Positions 13,714-25,107 of a stretch of DNA of 64,000 nucleotides are shown here, one piece after another. The stretch's first letter is position 1; every line of letters begins with the position of its first letter. The DNA comes from Chimonanthus salicifolius. Lineage: Eukaryota; Streptophyta; Magnoliopsida; Laurales; Calycanthaceae. The stretch spans positions 68,821,631 through 68,885,630 of the forward strand of contig CM023539.1 of assembly GCA_013350335.1 (NCBI GenBank), written 5' to 3'. A program made the position numbers and the translations under genes. A model generated the notes under the pieces. It did not search any database. It was given only the letters and a program-made list of their open reading frames with translations, and was not told where the DNA came from.

Positions 13714-14170
13714 ATTTTCTAAACAAGATATTAAATTTTTCTTAGGGTTTAAGAGGCTGTGAAATCCATTTCTTGGATTTAGAGGTGGCCAAAATATCAT
13801 GGCCTTGGATCTTAAATCTATCAAGTTAAAGGAGGAAAGATGGGTTAACCCTAAATGGGTAAATTAGGGTTAAGAAAAATAAAATGGATTAAGGACATTA
13901 TGTAAGCATGGTAGGGAATTATTTGATTTGTTAGGGTTTATGAAGAATGAGCCATGGAGGATGGTTTAGGGTTTTAGGTTTATTGATTAAATGTGGTTAA
14001 GTTTAAAGGGGTTTTATAAGAAAAATCATGGAAGAGGGTTTATGATTTTTAGGGTTGTAAATGAGTGAATGTGTGTGGATTTTTTTAAAAGGGGTTTAAA
14101 TGAGGAAATTCACGAGGCATGAAAATGGATTTCATGGCCTCAAGAGACATAGATAAATCATGGACCACGA

Positions 14171-14833
14171 ACCATGGGTTCGGCCATGGTGTATGGCCGA
14201 ACCCTATGGTGATTAAATGGTGGATTAATGGTTATGAATTATGGAAAATGATGGAGAAGATTAACAATTTTTAAATGGACTTTAAGCATTGTAAATGAGG
14301 TTTTACAAATAAAAACTATGGAAAGATTTTATAGATGGAATGTTGTGGAACCCTATGGTGATGTAAGAATGGTTTTGATGGGTGAAGAGATGGAAAAAGT
14401 GATTAAGAATGTTGATAGATTGTATGGATTTTCAAGTATAACATATAATGTTTTAAAGGTGTGGAATTAGGGATGAACCATGAACCTCATGGAGGGACTT
14501 ATTTTAAATCTAAATGTGGTAAATAGGCCTAAGAAAATAATGGGAAATTGGGATGGACTAAGTATTTTGGAACCATGGAAAACAAATGGGGAATGTAGCT
14601 AAGTTGATGGACTCAAAATATATTTAATGTTGGTGGTTTTGGAATGTACCAAAATGAACCTAGTGTTGATATTTGTAATGGACTCCAATGTAGTAAAAGA
14701 TGAGGGTTTAAGTGTGTGAATTAAACCCCTTCATGGAGGGACTTGTGATAAATTCAAATTTGTAACAATGGACCCAAGAAAAATGGGAAAAGGACACCAT
14801 GGGTTTGGCCATGGTGTATGGCCGAACCCTTGG
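14171..14833 (+). repeat. LTR palindrome copies in element F (2)
   Basis: Copies at 14171-14210 (arms ACCATGGGTTCGGCCAT and ATGGCCGAACCCTATGGT, loop GGTGT) and 14797-14833 (one G-to-T style change in the left arm, same loop). They belong to the palindrome family found in all of the A, B, C, F and G LTRs. Confidence 0.85.
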
Positions 14834-15261
14834 CCCAATTGTGAGCATTTTGATGGGTTAAAGTGGAGGGTGAATGATGTTTATGGCCTCCAAAGGGTAT
14901 GAATGGATAATGGACTCAATGTGGTTTAAATGCATGAGGTAAACCCCATGGGAAGATTTGATGAATTGGGTATTTTGAAACCATGTCCCATTGTATGAAC
15001 CATTTAAAGGGTTAAGTATGGGGTTTTGGATGGGTTTAAATGAATAAGGGTTAGGTGAATTAAAGGGCTAATTTTTATGATTATATGACATGGTTGATGG
15101 GCCATTAATGAATCTAAATTATGAATCAATTTTGGACTTAAGTGTGTATGGATAAATGAGTAAATAATCATGTAAAACAGGTAATGGCAAAACCGTAAAT
15201 ATTGGCCAAAATGAAGAAACCCATTAAGACTTGATGTATGGGCTTAGAAATGGTTAAAACG

Positions 15262-15361
15262 NNNNNNNNNNNNNNNNNNNNNNNNNNNNNNNNNNNNNNN
15301 NNNNNNNNNNNNNNNNNNNNNNNNNNNNNNNNNNNNNNNNNNNNNNNNNNNNNNNNNNNNN
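15262..15361. other. Assembly gap (100 N)
   Basis: Exactly 100 N, the conventional size for a gap of unknown length. Both flanks are 5'-proximal LTR sequence running inward (F on +, G on -), so at least the internal parts of two elements are probably missing here, and the joined contigs may be wrongly ordered or oriented. Confidence 0.95.
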
Positions 15362-15373
15362 CACAAACCAACT

Positions 15374-16712
15374 CATGGGGTTCGGGCATACAACATGGCC
15401 GAACCCATGATCTTTCAATTCAGGCGATATTTACCATTTTGCCACTAGCTTAGGTTTATGTTGTCCCATTAATCCAAACATCATATTAAATCCATACAAT
15501 ACATTCTAGTTGATTCATGGGGTTCGGCCACACACCATTGCCGAACCCTATGACATCTTAGTTTCACTTAGGTCCATAAAATAAGCTTAACTTATAGAAT
15601 TAATTCATGGGGTTCGGCCAAGCACCATGGCCGAACCCTATGATGTCTAGGTTTCTTTTCTCCGTCATCTTTCATTCTTAGCCAATCCATAATTGGATAG
15701 TTTCCAAATTTAGATTTCACCTTCCAAAAATAGAATTTTCCCCTTGTTAATTTCCCCTTCTATTTTTAGAAACTTACTTGATTAAACAACCTTCTATAAA
15801 TAAAAAGGTTTCCAAAATAAATCCTAGTGAGGTTCAGCCATACACCATGGCCGAACCTCACTCATGGCATCCAATCCATTTATTCCCTTTTTAAATCCAA
15901 TCTTCCTTAATTAAACTCCACCTTTTATTATTAGAAGGTTTCCATAATTAAACTTACTAAAATTATCAACCTCCTTCGATAAATGGAAGGTTTCCAAATT
16001 AAGTGAACCCTTCCATAATTAGATTGTTTCCATAAATAACCTACACCTTTCCATAATTGGAAGGTTTCCATAAATAACCTCCTCCTTCCATTTCAATAGA
16101 TAGTTTCCTAAATTAGAAACCGTCTTTCCAAAATTGTAGTGCTTTCCAATTTTAGCAACCCAAATCCAAAATTAGATAGGTTCCTAAATTAGAAACCTTC
16201 TTTCCTTAATTAGATACTTTCCAAGTATAGCTACCAAAATTTATCTCCATTCCAAAAACAGCCCCATGGGGTTCAGCCATACACCATGGCCGAACCCTAT
16301 GGTTCATGATCTTGTCCATCAATTTAGATCCATTAAAACATTCATTAATAACATCATCAAAACTCCATGGGGTTCGGCCATACACCATGGCCGAACCCTT
16401 TGGTTCAAAGTCCTTTCTTTTTAAAAAAAACTAATCAATCATGGATCTTCCATTTAATTAAACCATGATCATCCAATTAATCAAACCAACTTATTGGTAT
16501 CCTTTCCATGGGGGTTTTCAATCCTTTACAATTAATAATTCAATCTACATGATTCAAAGTCTTAAGAACCCCAAATCCATAATTGTATTTGATGGGGTTC
16601 GGCCATACACCATGGCCGAACCTCATCCCTTCTTTTCTATTAAAATTTATCAAGATGATCCCCCATTCTTCTTCCATGGGGTTAGGCCAAACACTATGGC
16701 CGAACCCTATGG
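15374..16712 (-). repeat. Cluster of eight LTR palindromes in element G
   Basis: Copies at 15374-15409, 15516-15552, 15606-15642, 15826-15862, 16264-16302, 16365-16403, 16591-16627 and 16674-16712. The core is GGTTCGGCCAT / ATGGCCGAACC with a 5-nt loop, mostly ACACC on + (GGTGT in element orientation). The outer arms vary together: CATGGGG/CCCTATG in most, AGTGAGG/CCTCACT at 15826, GATGGGG/CCTCATC at 16591. Spacers between copies are unrelated to one another. Confidence 0.9.
15660..16235 (-). repeat. Degenerate AT-rich tandem repeat in LTR G
   Basis: About a dozen imperfect units built on CTTCCATAATTAGAAGGTTTCC and AAATTAGAAACC fill the space between palindrome copies, with irregular spacing of roughly 30-60 bp. 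Several units are themselves dyads (CCTTCCATAATTGGAAGG). No equivalent was noticed in the other LTRs of the window. Confidence 0.6.
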
Positions 16713-17304
16713 TTCTTTTATTTTCAAAACAACTTATTAATTAGATACTAACCTTTTCCGATTCCGTGCTCTTCTAATCTTTCTTCCTTTCTCCTTAATT
16801 TTTCTCCAACCAAGAACACCTTCTTGTTGCTGCCTTTTCTTCTCTTGTTGTTTGCCGTGTGAGAGGATGAGAGATTGAGAGAGATAGAGAGAAATTTTAG
16901 CTAGAGTGGTAAGGCCGTGCTCCCCTCTCCATGTATCTTTTTATAAGTTCTCCTTAGTCCCATATTTAGAAGGTACTTAAAATAAACCATGCCCCCCTTT
17001 TAGGGCCGTGCGCCCTTGTGCATTTTTAGCCGTTGCCGACCTCCCTTGCTTAAATTAGAATATGTCTAAGATAAATTATGTCCCATTGCCGTGTGCCATT
17101 GTGTTTAATTTAGACAATTCTTTTAATTAATTTAGATTATATGCATAGCCTTTTTAAAAGATCCCATGCGCATAAACATAGATTTTTACATCTAAAATTC
17201 GGCCATGGCCCAATTCTTTATCTATTTAAGATCAAATCTAAAATTCACAATTAAAAATGGATAAATTTCACAAAAATAATAAATTGAAAATCCCAGGTGT
17301 TACA

Positions 17305-18173
17305 GTTTTAGGGCTTTTGGGGTTTAGGGTTTAGGGTTTTAAGGTTTGAGGGTTTAGGGTTTAGGGTTTAGGGTTTAGGATTTAGGGTTTTAAGGTTTGA
17401 GGGTTTAGGGTTTAGGGTTTAGTGTTTACGTTTTAGGGTTTTTGGGGTTTAGGGTTTCGGATTTAGGGTTTTGTGTTTTAAGGTTTTAGGGTTTTAGGGT
17501 TTAGGATTTTGGGTTTAGGTTTTAGGATTTAGGGTTTTGGGTTTACGGTTTACGGTTTAAGGTTTTAGGGTTTAGGGTTTTAGGGTTTTAGGGTTTTATG
17601 ATTTTAGGGTTTTGGGTTTTAGGGTTTTATTGTTTATGGGTTGTGGGTTTTGGGTTTAGGGTTTAGGGTTTGCGGTTTAGGGTTTAGGGTTTAGGGTTAA
17701 GGGTTTTAGAGTTTAGGGTTTTAAGGTTTAGGGTTTAGGGTTTGCAGGTTTAGGGTTTAGGGTTTAGGGTTAAGGGTTTTAGGGTTTAGGGTTTTAGGGT
17801 TTTAATGGTTTAGGGTTTAGGGTTTTAGCGTTTAGAGTTTTACGGGTTTTGTGTTTTAGGGTTTAGGCTTTAGGGTCTTAGGGTTTTACGGTTTTAGGGT
17901 TTTTAGGTTTCGGGTTTTAGGCGTTTTGAGTTTGAGGGTTTAGGTTTTAGGGTTAGGGTTTAGGGTTTTATGGTTTTTGGGGTTTAGGGTTTATGGTTTT
18001 GGGGTTTGGGGTTGGCTGTTTTAGGGTTTTAGGGCTTTTGGAGTTTAGGGTTTAGGGTTATAAGGTTTGAGGGTTTAGGATTTAGGGTTTGGGGTTTAGG
18101 TTTTAGGGTTTAGGGTTTGGGGTTTACGTTTTAGGGTTGACGGTTTTAGGGTCTTAGGGTTTTTGGGGTTTAG
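17305..18173. repeat. Degenerate telomeric repeat, G-rich strand on +
   Basis: TTTAGGG variants throughout, the reverse complement of the array in contig 1. It continues after element D at 28056; joining across one copy of the D target duplication restores the heptamer phase, so both pieces were one array. Confidence 0.93.
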
Positions 18174-18692
18174 TATAATGACCCGTTCCGAGTTTGTTCG
18201 ATTTTTTTTTTTTTTGAGATTTTCAGATCTCTGAGTTGTTTTTGGATTGTGGTAACAGTGAGGAGGGTGTTGGCTCCGTGGTGGGCCCTACTTTGCTTAG
18301 TTTCGATTTCGAGAACTCGAAGGGTATTTCAGTAATTTTGAATTATTGTATAATCTGTGATGAAAAATGCTTGAAAAATCACACGTCTTTCTCTCTCGAT
18401 GTTTGACATTTGATTTTCTTGGGTTTTGAAATCATTTTCTTTTAAAAGAGTGTGAGTTTTGAAACTCTATTTTCACGAGATTTGAGATTTTTCTTAAAAG
18501 TTTAAAATAAAATAGTAAATGAATGAGAATGAAATAATTACTAATAATATTTTATATAATATTGCAGCTTGAGCTAAATGGTTTCAAAAAAAAAAAGGAT
18601 AAAATAATTCAAGAGTTTGTGGGTTCTTAAATATTTTTTGAAATAGTAAAAAAAAGGAAAAAACCTCAAAACCTTAAAAGGGGCCCTCCCCC

Positions 18693-18739
18693 TGTATATT
18701 TCCTCTTTCCCGCAGCACTATAGCTGGATGCTACAGTGT
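18693..18739 (+). promoter_or_regulatory. Likely core promoter of LTR D with adjacent hairpin
   Basis: TATA-like TGTATATTT, about 15 nt before an inverted repeat GCACTATAGC/GCTACAGTGT (5-nt loop TGGAT). The 3' LTR has the better-preserved version. Position before a CT-rich, 5'UTR-like tract suits a transcription start. Confidence 0.4.
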
Positions 18740-20118
18740 CGCCGCCCCCCTTGGGGAGACTTTCCCTCTTCTCTCTCTCTCTCTCTCTTTTTCCCCATCT
18801 CTTCCTTATCTCCCTTACTGAAAACCCTAACCCTAACCCTCTAGTGTGAGCCGCCACCCCCCTTTTTTGCCTTGCCTTCTCCCTCTCATCTCTTCAAACC
18901 CTCGAAACCCTAAATCTAACACCCGGTCTCCACCCCACCCTAATTTCTCTCTCTTGTCTTCCTCTTCATCCCTTCCCCGACCGAAACCCTAATCCTAGTC
19001 TCTTAGCCGCCCAACCCCTTTGGCCGTTTCTCTCTTTCTTCCTCCCCTTTCTTGCCCTCGGCCACTGCTTTATCTTCTTCCCATTTGTCTTCCTCTCGAT
19101 ACCTATTTCCTGAAAACCCAAAACCCACTGCCGTCCTTCCACCTTCTCCTCCTCTTTCCCTCTTTCGTCCAAGAAACCCTAATCCCCAATCCTTGGACCC
19201 ATTTTCCCATGTCCGACCCAACCAGACCCGCTCAGCTGAACCCAACTTGGTCCAACCAGTAGCTTGAAGCCCAACTCACTTCAGGCCCACTTTAGTTGGA
19301 TCCAAGCCCAGTCCACTCCAGGCCCAGTTTCCCAAGCCCATTTGAGTCCTGCCCTTTTCCAGACCCGACAAACTGGCCCAGCTCCTTCATTCCAGTGCAA
19401 GCCCAACTCAGTTTCTCGGCCCGGCCCAGGCCCGTTTGGCCAGGCCAAGGCCCGTTTTGGGCCCAATTCAGACTTGTTTTTTGACCAGTTTGGGGATCGC
19501 TTTTAGATTGCTTCTGAATCGCTCTCAGCTCGATTCTAGCCCTTTTGTAGACCCATTTACAGCCTGTCTCGACCTTGAACCCTATGCATCGCTTCTTTCA
19601 ACCCTTCGACTTGTTTTCATTGTATGGATTTTGAAAACACACTCAGGTGAGGGGACTTATCACTGCTTTAGCATACATTTGCATCTCTTAAACTTTGACC
19701 TTGGACTTGGAGTGACTTGAATGGGGCCCTTCGTTATTGAGCCATTCAGTAGGGGAACCATTGGATGAATCTGTGGCAAGGGATCCATTCGAGTGCACTC
19801 AGGTCAACTTTATGCAGAAAATAAAATAAAATAATAATAATATTTCTGATCGAACGAACAAATATTGAACATGATGCTTGAAATTGAGTGACAACACGTG
19901 GTGTATTTAACTATTTCACATGAATGAATTTATGAGATTTAATGATAACATGTGGTATGTTTACATGTAACTTGAATGTGATCATGAGTATGGGGAATTG
20001 TGACTTATCATAAGATTAAGCTGTTGTATATGATCATGACATCGTATGTATGCATTGGAGGGATTGTTCATGTGTGTATATGTTTATGATTATGTGATGA
20101 GTTTGATTGTTGGGAGGA

Positions 20119-20594
20119 CTTCCCCGTTACGCTCCGGCGGTCGAGACCCCCATAGGAGATGCGGGTTTCCCGGTTGCGTTCTGGAGGTCGAGGTGCCTTC
20201 CCCGTGAGATTGGCTTCCCCGTTATGCTCTAGTGGTTGAGACCCCCATAGGGGATGCGGGTTTCCTAGTTGCATTCCGGCGGTTGAGGCGGTTGTGTATG
20301 GTATGGTCTCCCGGTTGGATTGGTTGGGAGACTCGAGTTGTTGGAGGACCATGTGAGTTATGAAGGCGATACCCCAGACTGGTCAGAGGGACCAATTGGC
20401 TGGTAATATAGTTGAGTACTCGTGTATAGAGACATTCACTCTATGATGATGTTCTTGCATTCATGCATAAGATACATGTTGCTGACAGGTCAGAGGGACC
20501 AATTGGTTGGTAATATAGTTGAGCACTCGTGTACGGAGACATTCACTCTATGATGATCTTCTTGCATTCATGCATAAGATACATGTTGCTGACA
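20119..20594 (+). repeat. Two tandem-repeat modules in LTR D
   Basis: Module 1: two GC-rich 95-bp units starting CTTCCCCGTTA at 20119 and 20214. Module 2: two 107-bp units starting GGTCAGAGGGACCAATTGG at 20381 and 20488, each ending in CATTCATGCATAAGATACATG. The 3' LTR has the same arrangement (module 2 at 27224 and 27331), so the duplications predate insertion. Confidence 0.8.
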
Positions 20595-21214
20595 GGTGAT
20601 ATTCTTTATCTATTCACTGGGCTGGTTGTATTGTGTAGTCTCCTGATGACATTAGTAGGGAGACCGGAGTTTGCTAGAGGACCTAGTGTGGGTTACCGAG
20701 ATGATGTCTCGGATCTGACCGGTGGATTACTAATTAATGAGGTTGGGTTTTACATGCTCTTGAGCACCTTTGTTATCATGATGTTCTCGCATTCATGCAT
20801 ATGATTTATTTATTGCTGACATGTGATATGCTTTCTCCCTTCGCTGGGCTGGTTAGCTCACCCCTTACCTTTCAGGTACCTCGATTTCAGAGGGGCCAGA
20901 TGGGTCCCTTGAGCAGACAACTGAGGAGTAGCAGTGGAAGTTGGATATTTTACATTTATGTTCATGCCTTAGTTTGAGCGGCTTTTGTTCCATATGGGCA
21001 TACTACTGTATGATGTTGTTTGGATGGTTGTATAATTGTATTCGGATAGTCTGTGGTTGATCGTTATGTTTAATAGTATAATGAGTTTTGTTCATTCAGA
21101 TTGTTAAACGGGGGAAGTGGCCCTTTTCAAAAAAAGAAATGCCAAGTATCTTTTTGGTAGTGTTTTGAGATGTTTCGGAGAGAACGCGCCAGTAGCGGGA
21201 CGGGGTGTTACAGT

Positions 21215-21226
21215 TGGTATCAGAGG
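21215..21226 (+). other. Primer-binding site of element D
   Basis: TGGTATCAGAGG starts two bases after the LTR end; eleven of twelve bases match the TGGTATCAGAGC complement of the plant initiator-tRNA-Met 3' end. Confidence 0.85.
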
Positions 21227-22202
21227 ACGGTTCAACTCTCGGACTGTGCGTGGGACAGAGATAGATGTGATGATAACTAGATATTAGCTTCATCCCCTGT
21301 GTGATAGGGTGGATCGAACCGGGTTCTGGGGTGGTGCGTAGATACCCTAATTTGTGTGGTAGGCTTAATGCGCCATCCTTCAGTTAGTTTGTTTGAGTCG
21401 TATCTAGAGGTAGTTTGTCGCTCAATTTAAGGTTGACCAGTGTTTGATTCTCCTGTTCGTCAGTGGAAAGGTCGTACGCTTGTTTGAGTGCGTGGTGCAC
21501 AATGACATGGTCATGGGAATTGTAGGATGCGAATCTCTAGGTTTTGAGTCAGATTGGTCATACTCCCTACCGTAACTAGAGGTGTTTTTTGGTGGGACCT
21601 ATATTATGAGGAGATCCTAACCTTGGAGGCGTGCAGGTGGTATTTTTCGGAGTGGCTTAAGTACCATGATGGGGTCTCGGGGGCTCGTGTTTAGAGAGCG
21701 AGGACCCAGTTCGTTTGCCTCACTTGTAACTGTTTGTTATAGAGGTAGATTCATTGGCATTCTATGGGCACCTACCGAGTGAGTCCGACCAGCTAACTCT
21801 ATAGATGGCCGATGGAATTCCATGAGTGGTTAATGGACTTGGTGTGTTTGAGTTGCCAGTTAGGCCCATTTTGGGCTTAGGACTGCGGGGAGTGCTTAGG
21901 GGCTGAACATGTGGTTGTATGTTTGGCTCTAGGATTCCCGCGAGTCCAGTGTTATGGCTCGAGGTAGTTGTGGCTTTTAAGAGATTTTATAGGTTCAACT
22001 GGTAAGGTTGATTGTTGGGACTCAGGTTACAGTTCAATTTCGATTTATGAGTGAATTAGGAGCTCGGTGCTTGGGCAGTGCACATGGGTGTCTCTTAGCT
22101 CTTGACCGGTGTATTACTCGTTTCCAGTGCCCCCCTCTGTTTTTGTCTTGATTTTCGCTGGTTGCGGACCAAATCTGTGGACCGTACATTTTAACAAATG
22201 GA
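21227..22202 (+). other. Non-coding stretch upstream of pol in element D
   Basis: Where gag is expected, no reading frame resembles a gag domain or zinc knuckle, so gag is either deleted or beyond recognition. The stretch contains a 65-bp block (21762-21826) matching element B at 52600-52664 in 54 of 65 positions without gaps. Confidence 0.6.
21762..21826 (+). repeat. 65-bp block shared by elements D and B
   Basis: From CTATGGGC through CCGAGTGAG and TGGCCGATGGA to TTCCATGAG, it aligns ungapped with 52600-52664 in element B at 54 of 65 bases by my count; flanks do not obviously align. Function unknown. Confidence 0.65.
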
Positions 22203-25040
22203 GTTAGCATTGGAGGTCGGTTTACAAGTCTTGGGGATGTCAGAGTTCGACGTCATCTGGGGATGGATTGGTCATCCTCCCTGCAGGTCGCCTTGGACTG
22301 TTGCTGTAGGCGGATGACGAGTCAGTTCCTCGCGGTGGGTGCATTATCGAGCGGCTTGCAACTTACAGTCTAAGCGTGGAGGAGTTGTGCAGCTTGGTGG
22401 CTAGCTTGATTTGAAGGAGAGTTTGGGGTTGACAGATGTTGAGATGCCTTTTGTGGTCCGGGCGTTTCCGGATGTCTTTCTGGGGAGGTTTCTTGGATTA
22501 CGGCCACGTCAGGAGATAAGGTTTGTTGCGGATCTGCTTCCCCGGTGCGACACCTGTTTCGACTGCTCATCATCAAGTGGTGCCAGTAGGGTTTTGGAGC
22601 TAAGGAGTTAGCTCGGGGAGTTGGAGCCTCTTGGCTACAATTGACCTAGCGCCCTCCTTGGAGCGCACCGGCCTTGTTGACCAAGAAGGGGATGGCTCTA
22701 AGAGTTTATGCTTTGATTACCGTTAGAGACTTTGGAGTTGTAGAAACCGCTCAGAGAGTTAGACTCCTTTGGCTTCATTCGGCCTAGCACTTCATCTTGG
22801 GGTGCACCGGCATTGGTTACTAAGAGGAAAGATGGCTCCATGAGACTGCATCGACTATCGACAGTGAACATGGTTACAGTGAAAAACAAGTATCAATTGC
22901 CAATGATTAGTAATCTGTTTGACCAATTGAGAGGATCCGAGTGCTTCACCAAAATGGACTTTCGTTCGGGTTACCGTCAGGTGAGGGTACAGAAGTGTGA
23001 TATTGAGGAGACTGCTTTCCCCACTCATTTTTGGACTCCTTGAATTTGAGGTGAATGTCGTTTGAGGTGACTAATTGCCCGGCGACATTCATGGACCTAA
23101 TTAATAGGACTTCCAGACCGTGCCTGGACCGGTTGTAGTGGTGTTCATCGACGACATCTTGATATTTTCAGCATTAAAGAAGGATCGTGGGTAGCATTTG
23201 AGAAGCATACTTCATGTCTTGAGGGATGACAAACTTTGTACGAAGTACAGCAAGTGTGAATTTTGAGTGCCAGAGGTTCAGTTTCTTGGGCACGTGACGT
23301 CAGCTGGCAGGTGGCCGTGGATCCGGCTAAGGTTGAGGCTATCCGGAGTTGGGAGCGACCACAGAGTGTGCTTGAAGTTCGCCGCCTTTTTGGGTCTTGC
23401 AGGTTACTACCGGTAGTTTATCAAGGATTCTCCAAGGTCGTCGTACCCATGACAAGTTTGATCTACGAGAATGTCCCATTCATTTGGGACGAAGCTTGCG
23501 AGACAATCTTCCAGAGGCTGAAGGGGAGTCTGACTTCCGCTTCAGTGTGGATTGTACCAGAGAGAGGCCACGACTATGCGGCTTTCTATGATGCTTCAGG
23601 TAATGGTTTGAATTGTTTACTGATGCAGGATGGAGAATGGTGGCTTATGGTTTGAGACATTTTAAGACCCAAGGGCCGAACCATCCTAATTATGACTTGC
23701 GTTAGTGACTGTTGTATTGCACTCAAGGAGGAGCTGAACATGATGCAGAGACGGTGGATGGAGTACCTTGGTGACTATGACTTTGTGTCGCCTTACCACC
23801 CTGGTAAGACAAACGTAGTTGCAAATGCCTTGAGTCACATGGCTAGAGGAACCTCGTCGACTCTGATCAGATGTTATAGCATCCAGAGTTTTGCAGCATA
23901 GTTGTCCAACTAGGGATTTATGATAGAGTTTTGAGAGCTCAATAGACAGATGAGAGGTGCACCGCGTTGAGAGATGTTGTGACCAGTGGCAGTGGACCCT
24001 TTGGATGGACTGTGAGATGAGATGATAGTTTGGTTTTTTTCAGAACAGACTGTTTGTAACCATGTCAGGGCAGTGCTGCGATGAGGTATTATGACACACA
24101 TCATTCCAAGTTTGCTGCACATCCGAGACGCACGGAGATATGACATGATCTACATCAATAAATCTGGTGGAGAAGCATGAAGAGGACAGTAGCTGAGTTT
24201 GTGACCTGTTGTTTGACTTGCCAACATGTCAAGATAAAGCACTTGAGACCCACTGGTAGATTGCATCCTTTTTTTGTTTCCCCAGTGGAAGTCAGGCCAC
24301 CTTACTATGGATTTTGGTTGCTGGTTTGTTGAAATTACCTCGAGGGCATCATGTAGTATGGGTCGTAGTGGATCAACTGGCTAGGTTGGCAGGAAGGCGA
24401 CGATTTCTTTAAAGACTTTGAGTTGGCGGTAGTCGGCAGAGGTCATTAGACTGCATGGCGTGCCCATGTCGATTGTTTTCAGACTAGGATCCGAGGTTTA
24501 TTTCTCAATTTTGGCAAACCTTATTGGAGATTCGGGTGCACAGTTGTGTTTCAATGCAGCATTCCATCCACAGAAAGATAGTCAGTCGGAGTGGACCGTT
24601 CAGATCTTAGAGGATATACTCCGAACATAAGTTTTGGATTTTGGTAGTAGTCGGGAGAGTCATTTATACTTCATTGAGATCGTTTCCAACGACAGTTGTC
24701 AATCCAGCATCAAGATGGCACCGTATGAGACATTGTTGGCAAGACATGCAGATCACCCCTATGTTGGGCGGATATCAGTGGTACAGTGATGTCAGGACTT
24801 AGTATGGTCAATGAGACTACAAAGCAGGTGAGGCCGATCAGGCAGAGGTTGCTGACTGCCGGTAGTCGGCAGGAGGGTTTGGCTAACCGTTAGAAGAGGG
24901 ATTCGTTCAGATTGAGAATTCAAGGTAGGAGAGTCTTTGTGACAAGATTATCCACATGGTTTTAGTGGTTTGGTAGAGAAGAGGCAGGGAAACTTCCATT
25001 TGAGAGAATGAGGCAGCGATGCAGAAACAGTTTCCAACCT
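22203..25040 (+). pseudogene. pol: Decayed pol of element D (protease end, RT, RNase H, integrase)
   Basis: Remnants in several frames, in gypsy order. The protease C-terminus is at 22212-22275 (SEFDVIWGMDW-like). The linker to RT is at 22440-22545 (FPDVF and a proline/leucine-rich continuation). RT blocks are at 22800-23000 (KDGS, NKYQLP, LFDQLRG, MDFRSGY) and the catalytic FIDD box is near 23143-23171. RNase H starts at 23550-23620 (YDASG), with the RWMEYL and YHPGK blocks at 23750-23850. Integrase zinc-binding and core remnants run from about 24100 to 24800 (CCLTCQH, QSEWT). Stops and shifts are frequent. RT contains an internal tandem duplication (22598-22858). Nothing here can give a working enzyme; a C-terminal chromodomain was not recognised. 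Confidence 0.85.
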
Positions 25041-25107
25041 TGCTTAAGACTAGAGGTGTGAGTTTAGATTGAAATTCAAGGACGAATTTTCTTAAAGGGG
25101 AAAGTGT

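Larger units (their letters stand above)
12588..15261 (+). mobile_element. 5' part of an LTR (element F, B/C-like family), cut by the gap
   Basis: Starts TGTAATGGCCC immediately after telomeric repeat and resembles LTR B along its length: AAATGGTAAATGG, GGCCCAAGT, the CCATGGTTGAC hairpin, the CCACCACCATAAAG block, the purine/pyrimidine-rich stretch, and later palindromes. Near the gap it matches LTR C (GGCAAAACCGTAAATATT then AATGGTTAAAACG). The LTR is incomplete: the conserved 3' third (GC-rich repeat, two-hairpin module, GTTACA end) and the whole internal region would lie beyond the N run. Short ORFs inside it are fragmentary and carry no recognisable domain. Confidence 0.8.
15362..17304 (-). 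mobile_element. 5' part of an LTR (element G), minus orientation
   Basis: Read on the minus strand, it begins TGTAACACCTGGG at 17304, directly against telomeric repeat, and runs leftward into the gap. It contains a polypurine/pyrimidine leader-like stretch (about 16760-16930), eight copies of the LTR palindrome, an AT-rich degenerate tandem repeat and, close to the gap, the conserved string GGCAAAATGGTAAATAT that also lies in the F, B and C LTRs. Its terminal sequence differs from F, so F and G are different elements. The apparent ORFs with repeated MAEP strings are read-through of the palindromes on either strand. Confidence 0.8.
18174..21212 (+). repeat. 5' LTR of element D
   Basis: Begins TATAATGACCCG (the 3' copy keeps the canonical TGTAATGACCCG) and ends GGGGTGTTACA. 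In order it holds: a T-rich start, a TATA-like site with a hairpin (18693-18739), a CT microsatellite (18767-18788), CCCTAACCCT telobox-like motifs near 18822-18841, a C-rich, plant 5'UTR-like stretch to about 19560, and two tandem-repeat modules (20119-20291 and 20381-20594). It keeps about 33 bp near 20000 and about 60 bp near 19505-19565 that are missing from the 3' LTR. Proline-rich ORFs here are by-products of the C-rich composition. Confidence 0.92.

Noticed and set aside
12763..13824. Minus-strand ORFs of 72-82 codons in LTR F
   Set aside because: No domain, composition follows the AT-rich LTR, and they are antisense to the leader-like region.
15374..16712. CRISPR-like array of regularly repeated palindromes
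   Set aside because: Spacing is irregular, repeats vary, the setting is a plant LTR, and no cas gene is present.
16206..16740. ORFs with repeated VRP.TMAEP strings on both strands
   Set aside because: The repeats come from reading the palindromes in either direction; frames lie in LTRs, are short and share no domain.
1001..18173. Head-to-head telomere fusion
   Set aside because: A fusion would read TTTAGGG then CCCTAAA on one strand; here the order is reversed and an assembly gap lies between.
18666..19720. Proline- and arginine-rich ORFs in LTR D (and at 25777-26526)
   Set aside because: Overlapping frames on both strands in a C-rich, 5'UTR-like LTR segment; not conserved as frames between the two LTRs.
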